From: an uncultured Acetobacteraceae bacterium
GTDB lineage: Bacteria; Pseudomonadota; Alphaproteobacteria; Acetobacterales; Acetobacteraceae
Length of the DNA: 5,524 bases
Direction of reading: 5' to 3'
NCBI GenBank assembly: GCA_937874445.1
Contig: CALNAL010000185.1
Location: 1-5,524 of the forward strand
Shown here: positions 1-5,391 of the stretch, one piece after another
Numbering within the stretch: position 1 is the first letter of the stretch
Layout: each line of letters begins with the position of its first letter
Translations under genes and position numbers: made by a program
The notes under the pieces: generated by a model
Seen by the model: only the letters and a program-made list of their open reading frames with translations
What the model was told of the DNA's origin: nothing
Databases searched by the model: none

Positions 1-855
1 GCAGGCGCGCGGCTGGGCCGGCTCGCCGGCAGCGGTCTCGACGGGAGCGGCCTCGACGGGGGCGAGCTCGGCGGCGACAGCCTCGACGGGGGCGGCCTCG
101 GCGGGGGGAATCTCCGGCTCGGCCGGCAGCTCCTCGGCGGCGCCGATGTCCTGGCCGGAGGCCAGCATCTCGGCGGAGATGCCGTCCAGCACCGCGCCGG
201 CCATCAGGTCGCAATACATCGTGATAGCCCGGATGGCGTCGTCGTTGCCCGGGATCGGGTAGGTGACGCCCTCGGGGTCGGAGTTGGAATCGAGCACCGC
301 CACCACCGGGATGCCCAGCTTGCGGGCTTCCTCGACGGCCAGCTTCTCCTTGTTGGTGTCGATGATGAACAGGATGTCGGGCAGGCCGCCCATGTCCTTG
401 ATGCCGCCCAGCGCCCGCTCCAGCTTCTCGCGGTCGCGGGTGATGTTCAGCACTTCCTTCTTGGTCAGGCCCTGGGTATCGCCCGACAGGGTCTCGTCGA
501 TCTGGCGCAGGCGCTTGATGGAACCGGTGATGGTCTTCCAGTTGGTCAGCATGCCGCCGAGCCAGCGGTGGTTGACGTAGTACTGGCCGCAGCGCTTGGC
601 GCTGTCGGCGACATATTCCGCCGCCGCCCGCTTGGTGCCCACGAACAGCACCCGCCCGCCGGCCGCCACCACGTCGCGCACCGCCTTGAGGGCGCGGTCG
701 AGCATCGGCACGGTCTGCTGCAGGTCGATGATGTGGACCTGGTTGCGCACGCCGAACAGGTACGGCGCCATGCGCGGGTTCCAGCGGCGGGTGTGGTGGC
801 CAAAGTGGACGCCAGCCTCGAGCAGCTGACGCAGCGTGAATTCGGGCATCGCCAT
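1..855 (-). CDS. rpsB: 30S ribosomal protein S2, C-terminal end cut by window edge
   Basis: S2 is a structural protein of the small ribosomal subunit that joins late in assembly and is needed, with S1, for mRNA binding. Reading from 855 gives 285 residues without a stop, so the gene continues past position 1. Family signatures are clear: residues 13-24 around EAGVHFGHHTRRWNP, VGTK at 72-75, HRWLGGMLTNWKTI at 96-109, and the block DSNSDPEGVTYPIPGNDDA near 189-207. The core ends near residue 238; E. coli S2 is about 241 residues. An Ala/Pro/Glu-rich tail of at least 47 residues follows. The ATG at 855 is preferred because a GAGGAGAGG ribosome-binding site lies about 8 nt upstream; a second ATG at 849 is possible. 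tsf usually follows rpsB and would lie off the left edge. Identification is secure; only the 3' end is unknown. Confidence 0.97.
   Translation of the reverse strand, partial: MAMPEFTLRQLLEAGVHFGHHTRRWNPRMAPYLFGVRNQVHIIDLQQTVPMLDRALKAVRDVVAAGGRVLFVGTKRAAAEYVADSAKRCGQYYVNHRWLGGMLTNWKTITGSIKRLRQIDETLSGDTQGLTKKEVLNITRDREKLERALGGIKDMGGLPDILFIIDTNKEKLAVEEARKLGIPVVAVLDSNSDPEGVTYPIPGNDDAIRAITMYCDLMAGAVLDGISAEMLASGQDIGAAEELPAEPEIPPAEAAPVEAVAAELAPVEAAPVETAAGEPAQPRAC
36..106 (-). repeat. Degenerate APVEA-type repeats in the S2 tail
   Basis: Copies of a roughly 14-nt unit, plus-strand (c/t)ctcgacggg(a/g)gcg, occur at 36-49, 51-64 and 81-94, with a weaker copy near 96. They encode the repeated APVEA/APVET units of the S2 C-terminal extension. 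Such units can gain or lose copies by slippage, so tail length may vary between strains. No separate function is visible. Confidence 0.5.
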
Positions 856-983
856 CGGCGTGACCTCTCCTCGATATCCGGTTGAACCTCCGCAGGGCCG
901 CCACGAGCACCGGAACCGGCCGCGAAGCCGGAGGAAAGCGCCCTGCGTGTGAATTGTCGGCAGGTCCCCCCGCCGACGCGCGC

Positions 984-1012
984 GATATGGCCCACCCGCG
1001 CGGGAAAGGCAA
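984..1012 (-). promoter_or_regulatory. Candidate sigma-70-type promoter of rpsB
   Basis: On the minus strand TTGCCT (1012-1007) and CATATC (989-984) are separated by exactly 17 nt, in the CTTG-start context common for alphaproteobacterial housekeeping promoters. Transcription would start near 977, giving a 5' leader of about 120 nt before rpsB. The leader includes a small stem, CCGGC/GCCGG, at 916-931. S2 autoregulates rpsB-tsf through the leader in E. coli; whether this leader does so is not visible. The -10 match is only moderate. Confidence 0.4.
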
Positions 1013-1020
1013 GCGCCGAA

Positions 1021-1071
1021 GAGGCGGGCGCCCGCCGCCGGGGGCGTTCCCCCGGCGGCGGGCCCCGCCTC
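1021..1071 (-). terminator. Strong hairpin at the leuA stop codon, probable leuA terminator
   Basis: A perfect 15-bp inverted repeat (1030-1044 with 1049-1063, loop cgtt) is extended by 8 more pairs (1021-1028 with 1064-1071) after one bulged base at 1029. The total is 23 pairs, almost all G-C. On the minus strand the stem begins inside the leuA TGA and is followed by TTCGGCGCTTGCCTTT, which is only a weak T tract. It probably terminates leuA transcription or protects its 3' end, and it insulates the rpsB promoter just downstream. Confidence 0.65.
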
Positions 1072-2710
1072 AGTCGTCGGGCCGCCGGCGGCAGCCCTCA
1101 GTCGGCCGCCCGCAGTCGTCAGGCCGGGCGTGCCGCGCGGTGCGGGCGCGCTTGACGAGCAGCTTGTTGAGGGCATGCACGTAGGCCCGCGCGGAGGCGA
1201 TGATGGTGTCGGTATCGGCCCCCTGCCCGTCCACCATCTTGCCCTCCTCCTCCAGCCGCACGGTCACGCGCGCCTGGGCGTCGGTGCCCTCGGTGATGGC
1301 GCCCACCGAGTAGAGCCGCAGCGTGGCCGTGTGCGGGCAGAGGACGTTGACGGCGGCGAAGGTGGCATCCACCGCGCCGTCGCCGGTGGCGGTGGCGGTC
1401 TTCGTCTCGCCGTCGATCTCCAGCGTGACGGTCGCCTCCGGCGGGGCCTCGGTGCCGGCCACCACCCGCAGGGAGGCGATGCGGATGCGGGTGTGGTCGC
1501 GCAGATGCCCCTCGTCCATCAGGGCGGCGATGTCGTCGTCGTAGACCACCTTCTTGCGGTCGGCGAGGTCCTTGAAGCGGCGGAAGACGTCGGCCAGCGC
1601 GTTGTCGCCGATCTCGCCGTAGCCGAGGGCGCGCAGCTTGTCGCGCAGGGCGGCGCGGCCGGAATGCTTGCCCATCACCAGCGAGGAGCGACTCCAGCCG
1701 ACGCTCTCCGGGGTCATGATCTCATAGGTGCCGGCGTGCTTGAGCACCCCGTCCTGGTGGATGCCGCTCTCGTGGGCGAAGGCGTTGCGTCCGACGATCG
1801 CCTTGTTGGGCTGCACCTCGAAGCCGGTGATGGCCGAGAGCAGCCGCGAGGTGCGCAGGATCTTCTCGGTATGGATCTCCGGCACCGCCGCCACCGCGTC
1901 GGGGCGGGTGCGCAGGGCCATGACGATCTCCTCCAGCGCCGCGTTGCCGGCCCGCTCGCCGATGCCGTTGACGGTGCATTCCACCTGGCGCGCGCCGCCG
2001 CGCAGCGAGGCGATGGTGTTGGCCACGGCCAGGCCGAGGTCGTTGTGGTTGTGCGCGGAGAACACCACCTTCTCCGCCCCCGGCACCCGCGCGCGCAGCA
2101 TGGAAAAAATGTCCTCCATGTCGCGCGGCAGGGCGTAGCCCACGGTGTCGGGGATGTTGATGGTGGTGGCCCCGGCCTTGATCGCCGCCTCCACCGCCCG
2201 GCAGAGGAACTCCGGCTCGGTGCGGCTGCCGTCCTCGGCCGACCACTCCACGTCCTCCACCTGCTTGCGCCCGAGGCGGACGGACTCGGTGATCGCCTCC
2301 AGCACGGCGTCGGGCTCCATGCGCAGCTTGTACTTCATGTGCAGCGGACTGGTGGAGATGAAGATGTGGATGCGCTTGCGCTCGGCCGGCGCCACCGCCT
2401 CGGCGGCGCGCAGGACGTCGTTGCGGGCCGCGCGCGCCAGGCCGCAGATCACCGGCCCCTTGATGCGCTCGGCGATGGCGTGGACCGACTCGAAATCGCC
2501 CGGCGAGGCGATGGGGAAGCCCGCCTCCATCACGTCCACGCCGAGGGCGGCCAGGGCCTCGGCCATGCGCAGCTTCTCGGCGAGGTTCATCGAGAAGCCC
2601 GGCGACTGCTCGCCGTCGCGCAGGGTGGTGTCGAAAATGATGACGCGGGAAGGTTCCAGCCGGCCGAAACTGGGATGGTCGATCGTCGGCACGGATGCGG
2701 TGTCGGTCAT
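1070..2710 (-). CDS. leuA: 2-isopropylmalate synthase (alpha-IPM synthase)
   Basis: This cytoplasmic enzyme condenses acetyl-CoA with 2-oxoisovalerate to form 2-isopropylmalate, the first committed step of leucine synthesis. The product is 546 residues. The catalytic TIM barrel carries FDTTLRDGEQSPG at 26-38 (Arg31, Asp32), the metal-binding HNHND with His220 and His222, and NGIGERAGNA at 248-257. A linker with NAFAHESGIHQDGV (309-322) leads to the C-terminal LeuA dimer/regulatory domain, roughly 395-516, ending in GADTDTIIASARAYVHALNKL. That domain is where leucine feedback inhibition acts in the family. The ATG at 2710 is chosen because the homology begins shortly after it and AGGAG lies 12 nt upstream. 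An in-frame ATG at 2854 would translate through the attenuator. The last 25 or so residues (from about 522) are Arg-rich, repeat RPDD, and lie beyond the usual family end. Expression is probably controlled by the leader at 2739-2949. Confidence 0.96.
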   Translation of the reverse strand: MTDTASVPTIDHPSFGRLEPSRVIIFDTTLRDGEQSPGFSMNLAEKLRMAEALAALGVDVMEAGFPIASPGDFESVHAIAERIKGPVICGLARAARNDVLRAAEAVAPAERKRIHIFISTSPLHMKYKLRMEPDAVLEAITESVRLGRKQVEDVEWSAEDGSRTEPEFLCRAVEAAIKAGATTINIPDTVGYALPRDMEDIFSMLRARVPGAEKVVFSAHNHNDLGLAVANTIASLRGGARQVECTVNGIGERAGNAALEEIVMALRTRPDAVAAVPEIHTEKILRTSRLLSAITGFEVQPNKAIVGRNAFAHESGIHQDGVLKHAGTYEIMTPESVGWSRSSLVMGKHSGRAALRDKLRALGYGEIGDNALADVFRRFKDLADRKKVVYDDDIAALMDEGHLRDHTRIRIASLRVVAGTEAPPEATVTLEIDGETKTATATGDGAVDATFAAVNVLCPHTATLRLYSVGAITEGTDAQARVTVRLEEEGKMVDGQGADTDTIIASARAYVHALNKLLVKRARTARHARPDDCGRPTEGCRRRPDD

Positions 2711-2738
2711 AGTACCCGGATGCTCCTGGGGAAGAAGG

Positions 2739-2768
2739 AAAAACGACTTGGCCTCAGGTTCCCCTGAG
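2739..2768 (-). terminator. leuA attenuator terminator hairpin
   Basis: On the minus strand CTCAGG (2768-2763) pairs perfectly with CCTGAG (2758-2753) around a GGAA loop. TTTTT follows at 2743-2739, and leuA starts 28 nt farther on. Nine bases lie between this short stem and the U tract. They include AAGTCG (2749-2744), which can pair with CGACTT at 2820-2815 so that a closing stem abuts the U tract. The position between a Leu-rich leader ORF and leuA marks it as the terminator of a classical attenuator. Measured termination is not known. Confidence 0.7.
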
Positions 2769-2809
2769 CGGCGCCCCGGCTCACGGCCGGATACGGTCAC
2801 GCCCAGGGG
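2761..2809 (-). promoter_or_regulatory. Antiterminator stem competing with the leuA attenuator
   Basis: CCCCUGGGCG (2809-2800), which overlaps the last codons and stop of the leader peptide, can pair with CGCUCAGGGG (2770-2761). This makes ten consecutive pairs with a single G-U. The second strand contains the whole 5' arm of the terminator stem, so the two structures exclude each other. The enclosed loop holds its own hairpin, CCGGC-CGUGA-GCCGG (2790-2776). Inferred mechanism: ribosomes stalled on Leu codons leave 2809-2800 free, the antiterminator forms and leuA is read. Ribosomes reaching the stop cover that strand and permit termination. Confidence 0.7.
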
Positions 2810-2913
2810 CGGGTAAGTCGAAGGAGCAGTCCGAGGGTCAGGGAAAGGGCGCACGCGGCGGCCGGCGCGGAAGCGCGCACAGACAGGCCGGAAAGGAAAG
2901 CGCCCGAGGACAT
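2797..2913 (-). CDS. leuL: Leucine-rich leader peptide of the leuA attenuator
   Basis: This is a 38-codon ORF from ATG 2913 to TGA 2799-2797. Seven of residues 23-33 are leucine (LSLTLGLLLRL), followed by TRPWA and the stop. The control codons sit just before the antiterminator and terminator segments, as in amino-acid attenuators where translation of the leader senses charged tRNA. Four of its nine Leu codons are CTT, which appears rare in the neighbouring high-GC genes, where CTG and CTC dominate. The upstream AGGG is a poor ribosome-binding site and overlaps the proposed -10 element, so translation may begin on a leaderless mRNA. The peptide itself probably has no enzymatic role. A chance ORF is unlikely given the matched RNA structures and its position before leuA. 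Confidence 0.78.
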   Translation of the reverse strand: MSSGAFLSGLSVRASAPAAACALSLTLGLLLRLTRPWA

Positions 2914-2920
2914 GGGAAAG

Positions 2921-2949
2921 ACCCTAGCGTCGCGGCCGCGCCGGTGCAA
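2921..2949 (-). promoter_or_regulatory. Candidate promoter of the leuL-leuA leader transcript
   Basis: Minus-strand TTGCAC (2949-2944, preceded by C) and TAGGGT (2926-2921) are 17 nt apart. Each hexamer matches the consensus at only three positions, although these include the strongly conserved TTG and TA...T. The -10 ends 7 nt before the leader ATG at 2913, so the predicted start site falls at or next to the A of that ATG. This implies a leaderless transcript. The spacing and position support it, but the weak hexamers limit certainty. Confidence 0.42.
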
Positions 2950-2991
2950 GCATGGCAGCCGCCCATGGGAGCGATAACAAAGGAACGCCCG

Positions 2992-3975
2992 ATGCCCAGA
3001 GTCGCCTTCTGCCGTGCCCTGCACCCCTCCGCCAGGGCTCTCCTGGACGCCCGCCCCGAATTCGAGCTCGAACTGCTGAGCACCGAATTCCGCGGCAAGC
3101 CCATTCCCGACAAGCTCGCCGCCGCCCTCCCCCATTGTGACGGCGTGATGATCGGCCTGGAAAAAATCGGCGCGGACATGCTCGCGCTCGCCCCCAACCT
3201 CAAGGTGGTCAGCCGATTCGGCGTGGGCTACGACAATTTCGACGTCCCCGCCTGCACCCGCCAGGGCGTGACCATCGCGGTGACCAACGGCGCCAACGAC
3301 CTTTCCGTGGCCGAGCACACGATGATGCTGATGCTCGCCGTGGCCCGGCGCACCACCGACTACGACGCCTCGGTGCGGGCCGGCACCTGGATGATCCAGA
3401 CCGGGCGGCGGATGCACGAACTCGCCGGACGCAAGGTGCTCATCATCGGCTACGGCCGCATCGGCACGCGCGTGGCCCGGCTGTGCCAGGCCTTCGGCAT
3501 GACCACCATGGTCGCCGACCCCGCCTTCCCCGTGCCGCGCCTCGCCGCCGACGGGCACATCCCCGTCACCGACCTCGCCGCCGCGCTGCCTCAGGCGGAT
3601 ATCGTCAGCCTGCACTGCTGGCTCGACGCCACCACCCGCAAGATGGTCAACGCCGACTTCCTCAAGCGCATGAAGCCGACCGCCTGGCTGATCAATACCG
3701 CCCGCGGCGGCCTGGTGGACGAGCCCGCCCTCGCCGCCGCCCTCACCGACGGCACCATCGAGGCCGCCGGGCTGGAGGTGATGATCGGCGAACCGCCGCC
3801 GGCCAACCACCCCTTCTTCTCGCTGCCCAATCTCGTGCTCAGCCCGCACAACGCCACGGCCGCGATGGAATGCTTCGAGAAGATGTCGATCCGCGCCATC
3901 AGGAACCTGATCGAGTTCTTCGACGGCACCCTCGACCCGGGATACACGGTCAATCCGGAAACCCTGCGCGCCTGA
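2992..3975 (+). CDS. NAD-dependent D-2-hydroxyacid dehydrogenase
   Basis: This is a 327-residue member of the D-isomer-specific 2-hydroxyacid dehydrogenase family (SerA/GyaR/PdxB-like), which interconverts 2-oxo acids and D-2-hydroxy acids with NAD(H). The N-terminal substrate lobe has FGVGYDNFD (76-84). The Rossmann motif IIGYGRIG (151-158, GxGxxG) is followed by an acidic residue in VADP (Asp176), which suggests NAD rather than NADP. The catalytic triad is visible: Arg238 in NTARGG, Glu267 in GEPP, His286 in SPHNAT. The usual AGLDV is AGLEV here. The ATG at 2992 is chosen because AAGGA lies 7 nt upstream; an in-frame ATG at 2944 lacks such a site and sits in the leuL promoter. It is divergent from leuA and convergent with the UxuA-like gene. 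Phosphoglycerate, glyoxylate/hydroxypyruvate and sugar-acid substrates cannot be told apart from sequence alone. Confidence 0.9.
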   Translation: MPRVAFCRALHPSARALLDARPEFELELLSTEFRGKPIPDKLAAALPHCDGVMIGLEKIGADMLALAPNLKVVSRFGVGYDNFDVPACTRQGVTIAVTNGANDLSVAEHTMMLMLAVARRTTDYDASVRAGTWMIQTGRRMHELAGRKVLIIGYGRIGTRVARLCQAFGMTTMVADPAFPVPRLAADGHIPVTDLAAALPQADIVSLHCWLDATTRKMVNADFLKRMKPTAWLINTARGGLVDEPALAAALTDGTIEAAGLEVMIGEPPPANHPFFSLPNLVLSPHNATAAMECFEKMSIRAIRNLIEFFDGTLDPGYTVNPETLRA

Positions 3976-4017
3976 ACGCGGCGCGATGTTCCGCCGGGAA
4001 GGTATAGAGCAAGGAAG

Positions 4018-4045
4018 GCTTCTTTTTCCTGGAGAAAAAAGAAGC
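4018..4045. other. A/T-rich inverted repeat in the convergent intergenic region
   Basis: GCTTCTTTTT (4018-4027) and AAAAAGAAGC (4036-4045) form a perfect 10-bp stem with an 8-nt loop, followed by AAAAAGG. It contrasts with the GC-rich surroundings and lacks a proper T tract on either strand after the stem. It might be part of a bidirectional terminator or one copy of a dispersed intergenic repeat. Similar A/T-rich stems occur between genes in some Acetobacteraceae, as far as I recall; I could not check this. Confidence 0.55.
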
Positions 4046-4065
4046 AAAAAGGACTTCGTTCATTT

Positions 4066-4101
4066 GGCTCCGCGCCTGACATAGGCGCGGAGCCTTATTT
4101 A
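4066..4101 (+). terminator. Rho-independent terminator of the dehydrogenase gene
   Basis: GGCTCCGCGCCT (4066-4077) pairs perfectly with AGGCGCGGAGCC (4083-4094) around a 5-nt loop, followed by TTATTTA on the plus strand. It lies about 90 nt after the dehydrogenase stop and 15 nt before the stop of the convergent gene. Read on the minus strand, the same stem is followed by AAATGAACG and then, after a gap, by T5. It may therefore also slow transcription from the other side. Confidence 0.72.
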
Positions 4102-4116
4102 CAGGTCCCCGCGCCG

Positions 4117-5193
4117 TCAGGCGGTTTGCAGCAGGCCCTGGGTGTAGCCGAGACAGAAGGCGAAGAAGCGGTCGCGGCCGGGGTCCACGTCGGAGAGCGG
4201 CACGTGGTCGGGGCACAGCACGCCCTCGTAGCCGACCTCGCGATAGGCACGGATGCAGGCGGCCATGTCCACCGAGCCCTCGTCGGGCATCGCCTCGCGG
4301 AAGTCGAGATAGCCGCCCTTGATGTTGCGGAAGTGCACCATGTAGATCTTCTTCTGCGGCCCGAACTCGCGGATCGCCTCGATCACGCAGGCCGTCGGGT
4401 CGCGCGCCATCTCGGCGACCGTGCCCTGGCAGAAATTGAAGCCGTGATACGGGTTCTCCGGCGCGAGGGCGATGAAGCGGCGCATCCCTTCCAGCGAGCC
4501 GAGAACGTGATGCACCCCGTTGAGCCCTCCCGGCGGATAGGCCGGGTCGTGGGGATGGCAGGCCAGGCGCACCTTCGCCTCGGTGGCCGCCGGCAGCAGC
4601 GCGGAGACCAGGTACTCGATCGCCTTCCAGCCGTCGGCCTCGGAGATGCCGCCCGCCGCGGAGGCCAGGATCTGGCCGCCGGCCTCGGCGCTCTTCATCT
4701 GCGCCTTCGGCGAGGGGCCCTTGCCCGAACCGTCCTCCGGCAGGACCGTGCCCCAGTAGGAGAAGCGGGAATCGCTGTCGGCGCTGTATTCCTCGGCCTT
4801 GAAGGTCGGGCACTTCATGCCGCCCCGCCCCTCGGTGACGCCGGTGCGGGTGATGCCGACCATGGCGACGGTGTATTTCACCATCGGCACGCCGGCGGCA
4901 CCGGCGGCGCGGATGTTCTGGCACAGGCGCGCGACGATCTGCTCCGCCTTGGGGCGGTCGCGCAGGCTGTCGAGCAGGACCGAGCCGATGTCGAGGGCGA
5001 GACCCTCGAGCTTCATCCCGAAGCTCTCGATGCGCGCCTTCTGGGCCTTGAGACGGGCCACGTCCCAGGTTCCGTCGTCGTTGCAGACGTCGCGATTGGG
5101 GCGGGTGTCGATGACGATCCCCTTGGCCCCGAGCTGGGCGGACAGGCGCAGACGATCATCCGTGGGGTCGATCAGCTGTTCGCCGATATACAT
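4117..5193 (-). CDS. Mannonate dehydratase (UxuA)-like TIM-barrel protein
   Basis: This 358-residue cytoplasmic protein resembles the UxuA family, which dehydrates D-mannonate to 2-keto-3-deoxygluconate in hexuronate breakdown, within the xylose-isomerase-like TIM-barrel superfamily. Residues matching the family's metal ligands are present in order: His213 in ACHPHDPAYP, Cys255 in FNFCQGT, His287 in VHFRN, Asp329 in CPDHVP. The stretch DEGSVDMAACIRAYREVGYEGV (304-325) also follows the family pattern. It differs from typical UxuA around NGVHHVLGSLEGMRRF and in the 115-165 insert-like region, so it may be a paralog with another substrate. Length is a little below E. coli UxuA (394). The ATG at 5193 is chosen because AGGGAGGT lies 7 nt upstream; an in-frame ATG at 5256 lies in AT-rich DNA with no comparable site. 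Substrate is unresolved. Confidence 0.8.
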   Translation of the reverse strand: MYIGEQLIDPTDDRLRLSAQLGAKGIVIDTRPNRDVCNDDGTWDVARLKAQKARIESFGMKLEGLALDIGSVLLDSLRDRPKAEQIVARLCQNIRAAGAAGVPMVKYTVAMVGITRTGVTEGRGGMKCPTFKAEEYSADSDSRFSYWGTVLPEDGSGKGPSPKAQMKSAEAGGQILASAAGGISEADGWKAIEYLVSALLPAATEAKVRLACHPHDPAYPPGGLNGVHHVLGSLEGMRRFIALAPENPYHGFNFCQGTVAEMARDPTACVIEAIREFGPQKKIYMVHFRNIKGGYLDFREAMPDEGSVDMAACIRAYREVGYEGVLCPDHVPLSDVDPGRDRFFAFCLGYTQGLLQTA

Positions 5194-5337
5194 TGCAGAA
5201 ACCTCCCTTGACTTCACTGTCGCATCAACGGATTCCAAAAATTTTTTTAACGTCATTTATTTCATATACAAACGGCACGAACACCACAGCATCATTCAAT
5301 ACAATTCCAGACCGGATCGAAAAAAATTGCTCGATGT

Positions 5338-5366
5338 TTGATCGGAATCCATCGTACGCATATAAT
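5338..5366 (+). promoter_or_regulatory. Near-consensus sigma-70 promoter directed rightward
   Basis: TTGATC (5338-5343) and a perfect TATAAT (5361-5366) are separated by exactly 17 nt. Transcription would begin near 5373 and run out of the window to the right, with a 5' leader of at least 150 nt. No gene starts within the window on this strand, so the target is unknown; a regulator or operon divergent from the UxuA-like gene is the natural expectation. Confidence 0.6.
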
Positions 5367-5367
5367 A

Positions 5368-5391
5368 TTTATGTGATGTAATAACCATAAA
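5368..5391. promoter_or_regulatory. Candidate operator over the rightward start site
   Basis: TTTATG (5368-5373) and CATAAA (5386-5391) form a perfect 6-bp inverted repeat with a 12-nt spacer, starting one base after the -10 hexamer. A palindrome covering the start site is a typical repressor position. The family of the binding protein is not recognisable, and in AT-rich DNA a 6-bp arm can arise by chance. Confidence 0.35.

Noticed and set aside
546..995. A 149-codon minus-strand frame overlapping rpsB
   Set aside because: It is out of frame with S2 over the conserved core and has low-complexity Ser/Arg/Ala shadow composition.
1130..2767. A 545-codon plus-strand open frame antisense to leuA
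   Set aside because: It lies wholly opposite a clear leuA, has His/Gly/Arg/Ala-biased shadow composition, and shows no family motif. It is a typical high-GC antisense frame.
2711..2854. Upstream in-frame ATG extending LeuA by 48 residues
   Set aside because: It would translate through the attenuator hairpins and U tract. Family homology and an AGGAG site support the ATG at 2710.
2944..2991. Earlier ATG for the dehydrogenase, adding 16 residues
   Set aside because: It has no ribosome-binding site, overlaps the candidate leuL promoter, and the added residues precede the family's usual start. AAGGA fits the ATG at 2992.
2914..4047. Long minus-strand frame opposite the dehydrogenase, ending in the leader peptide
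   Set aside because: It is a shadow of the dehydrogenase. Only its last 38 codons, from 2913, are supported, as the Leu leader.
5194..5256. In-frame ATG extending the UxuA-like protein by 21 residues
   Set aside because: The perfect AGGGAGGT site at 5201-5208 is placed for the ATG at 5193, and the extension lies in AT-rich non-coding DNA.
5193..5381. A 62-codon plus-strand ORF in the AT-rich region
   Set aside because: It overlaps the ribosome-binding site and start of the UxuA-like gene, has no ribosome-binding site of its own, and has no recognisable features.
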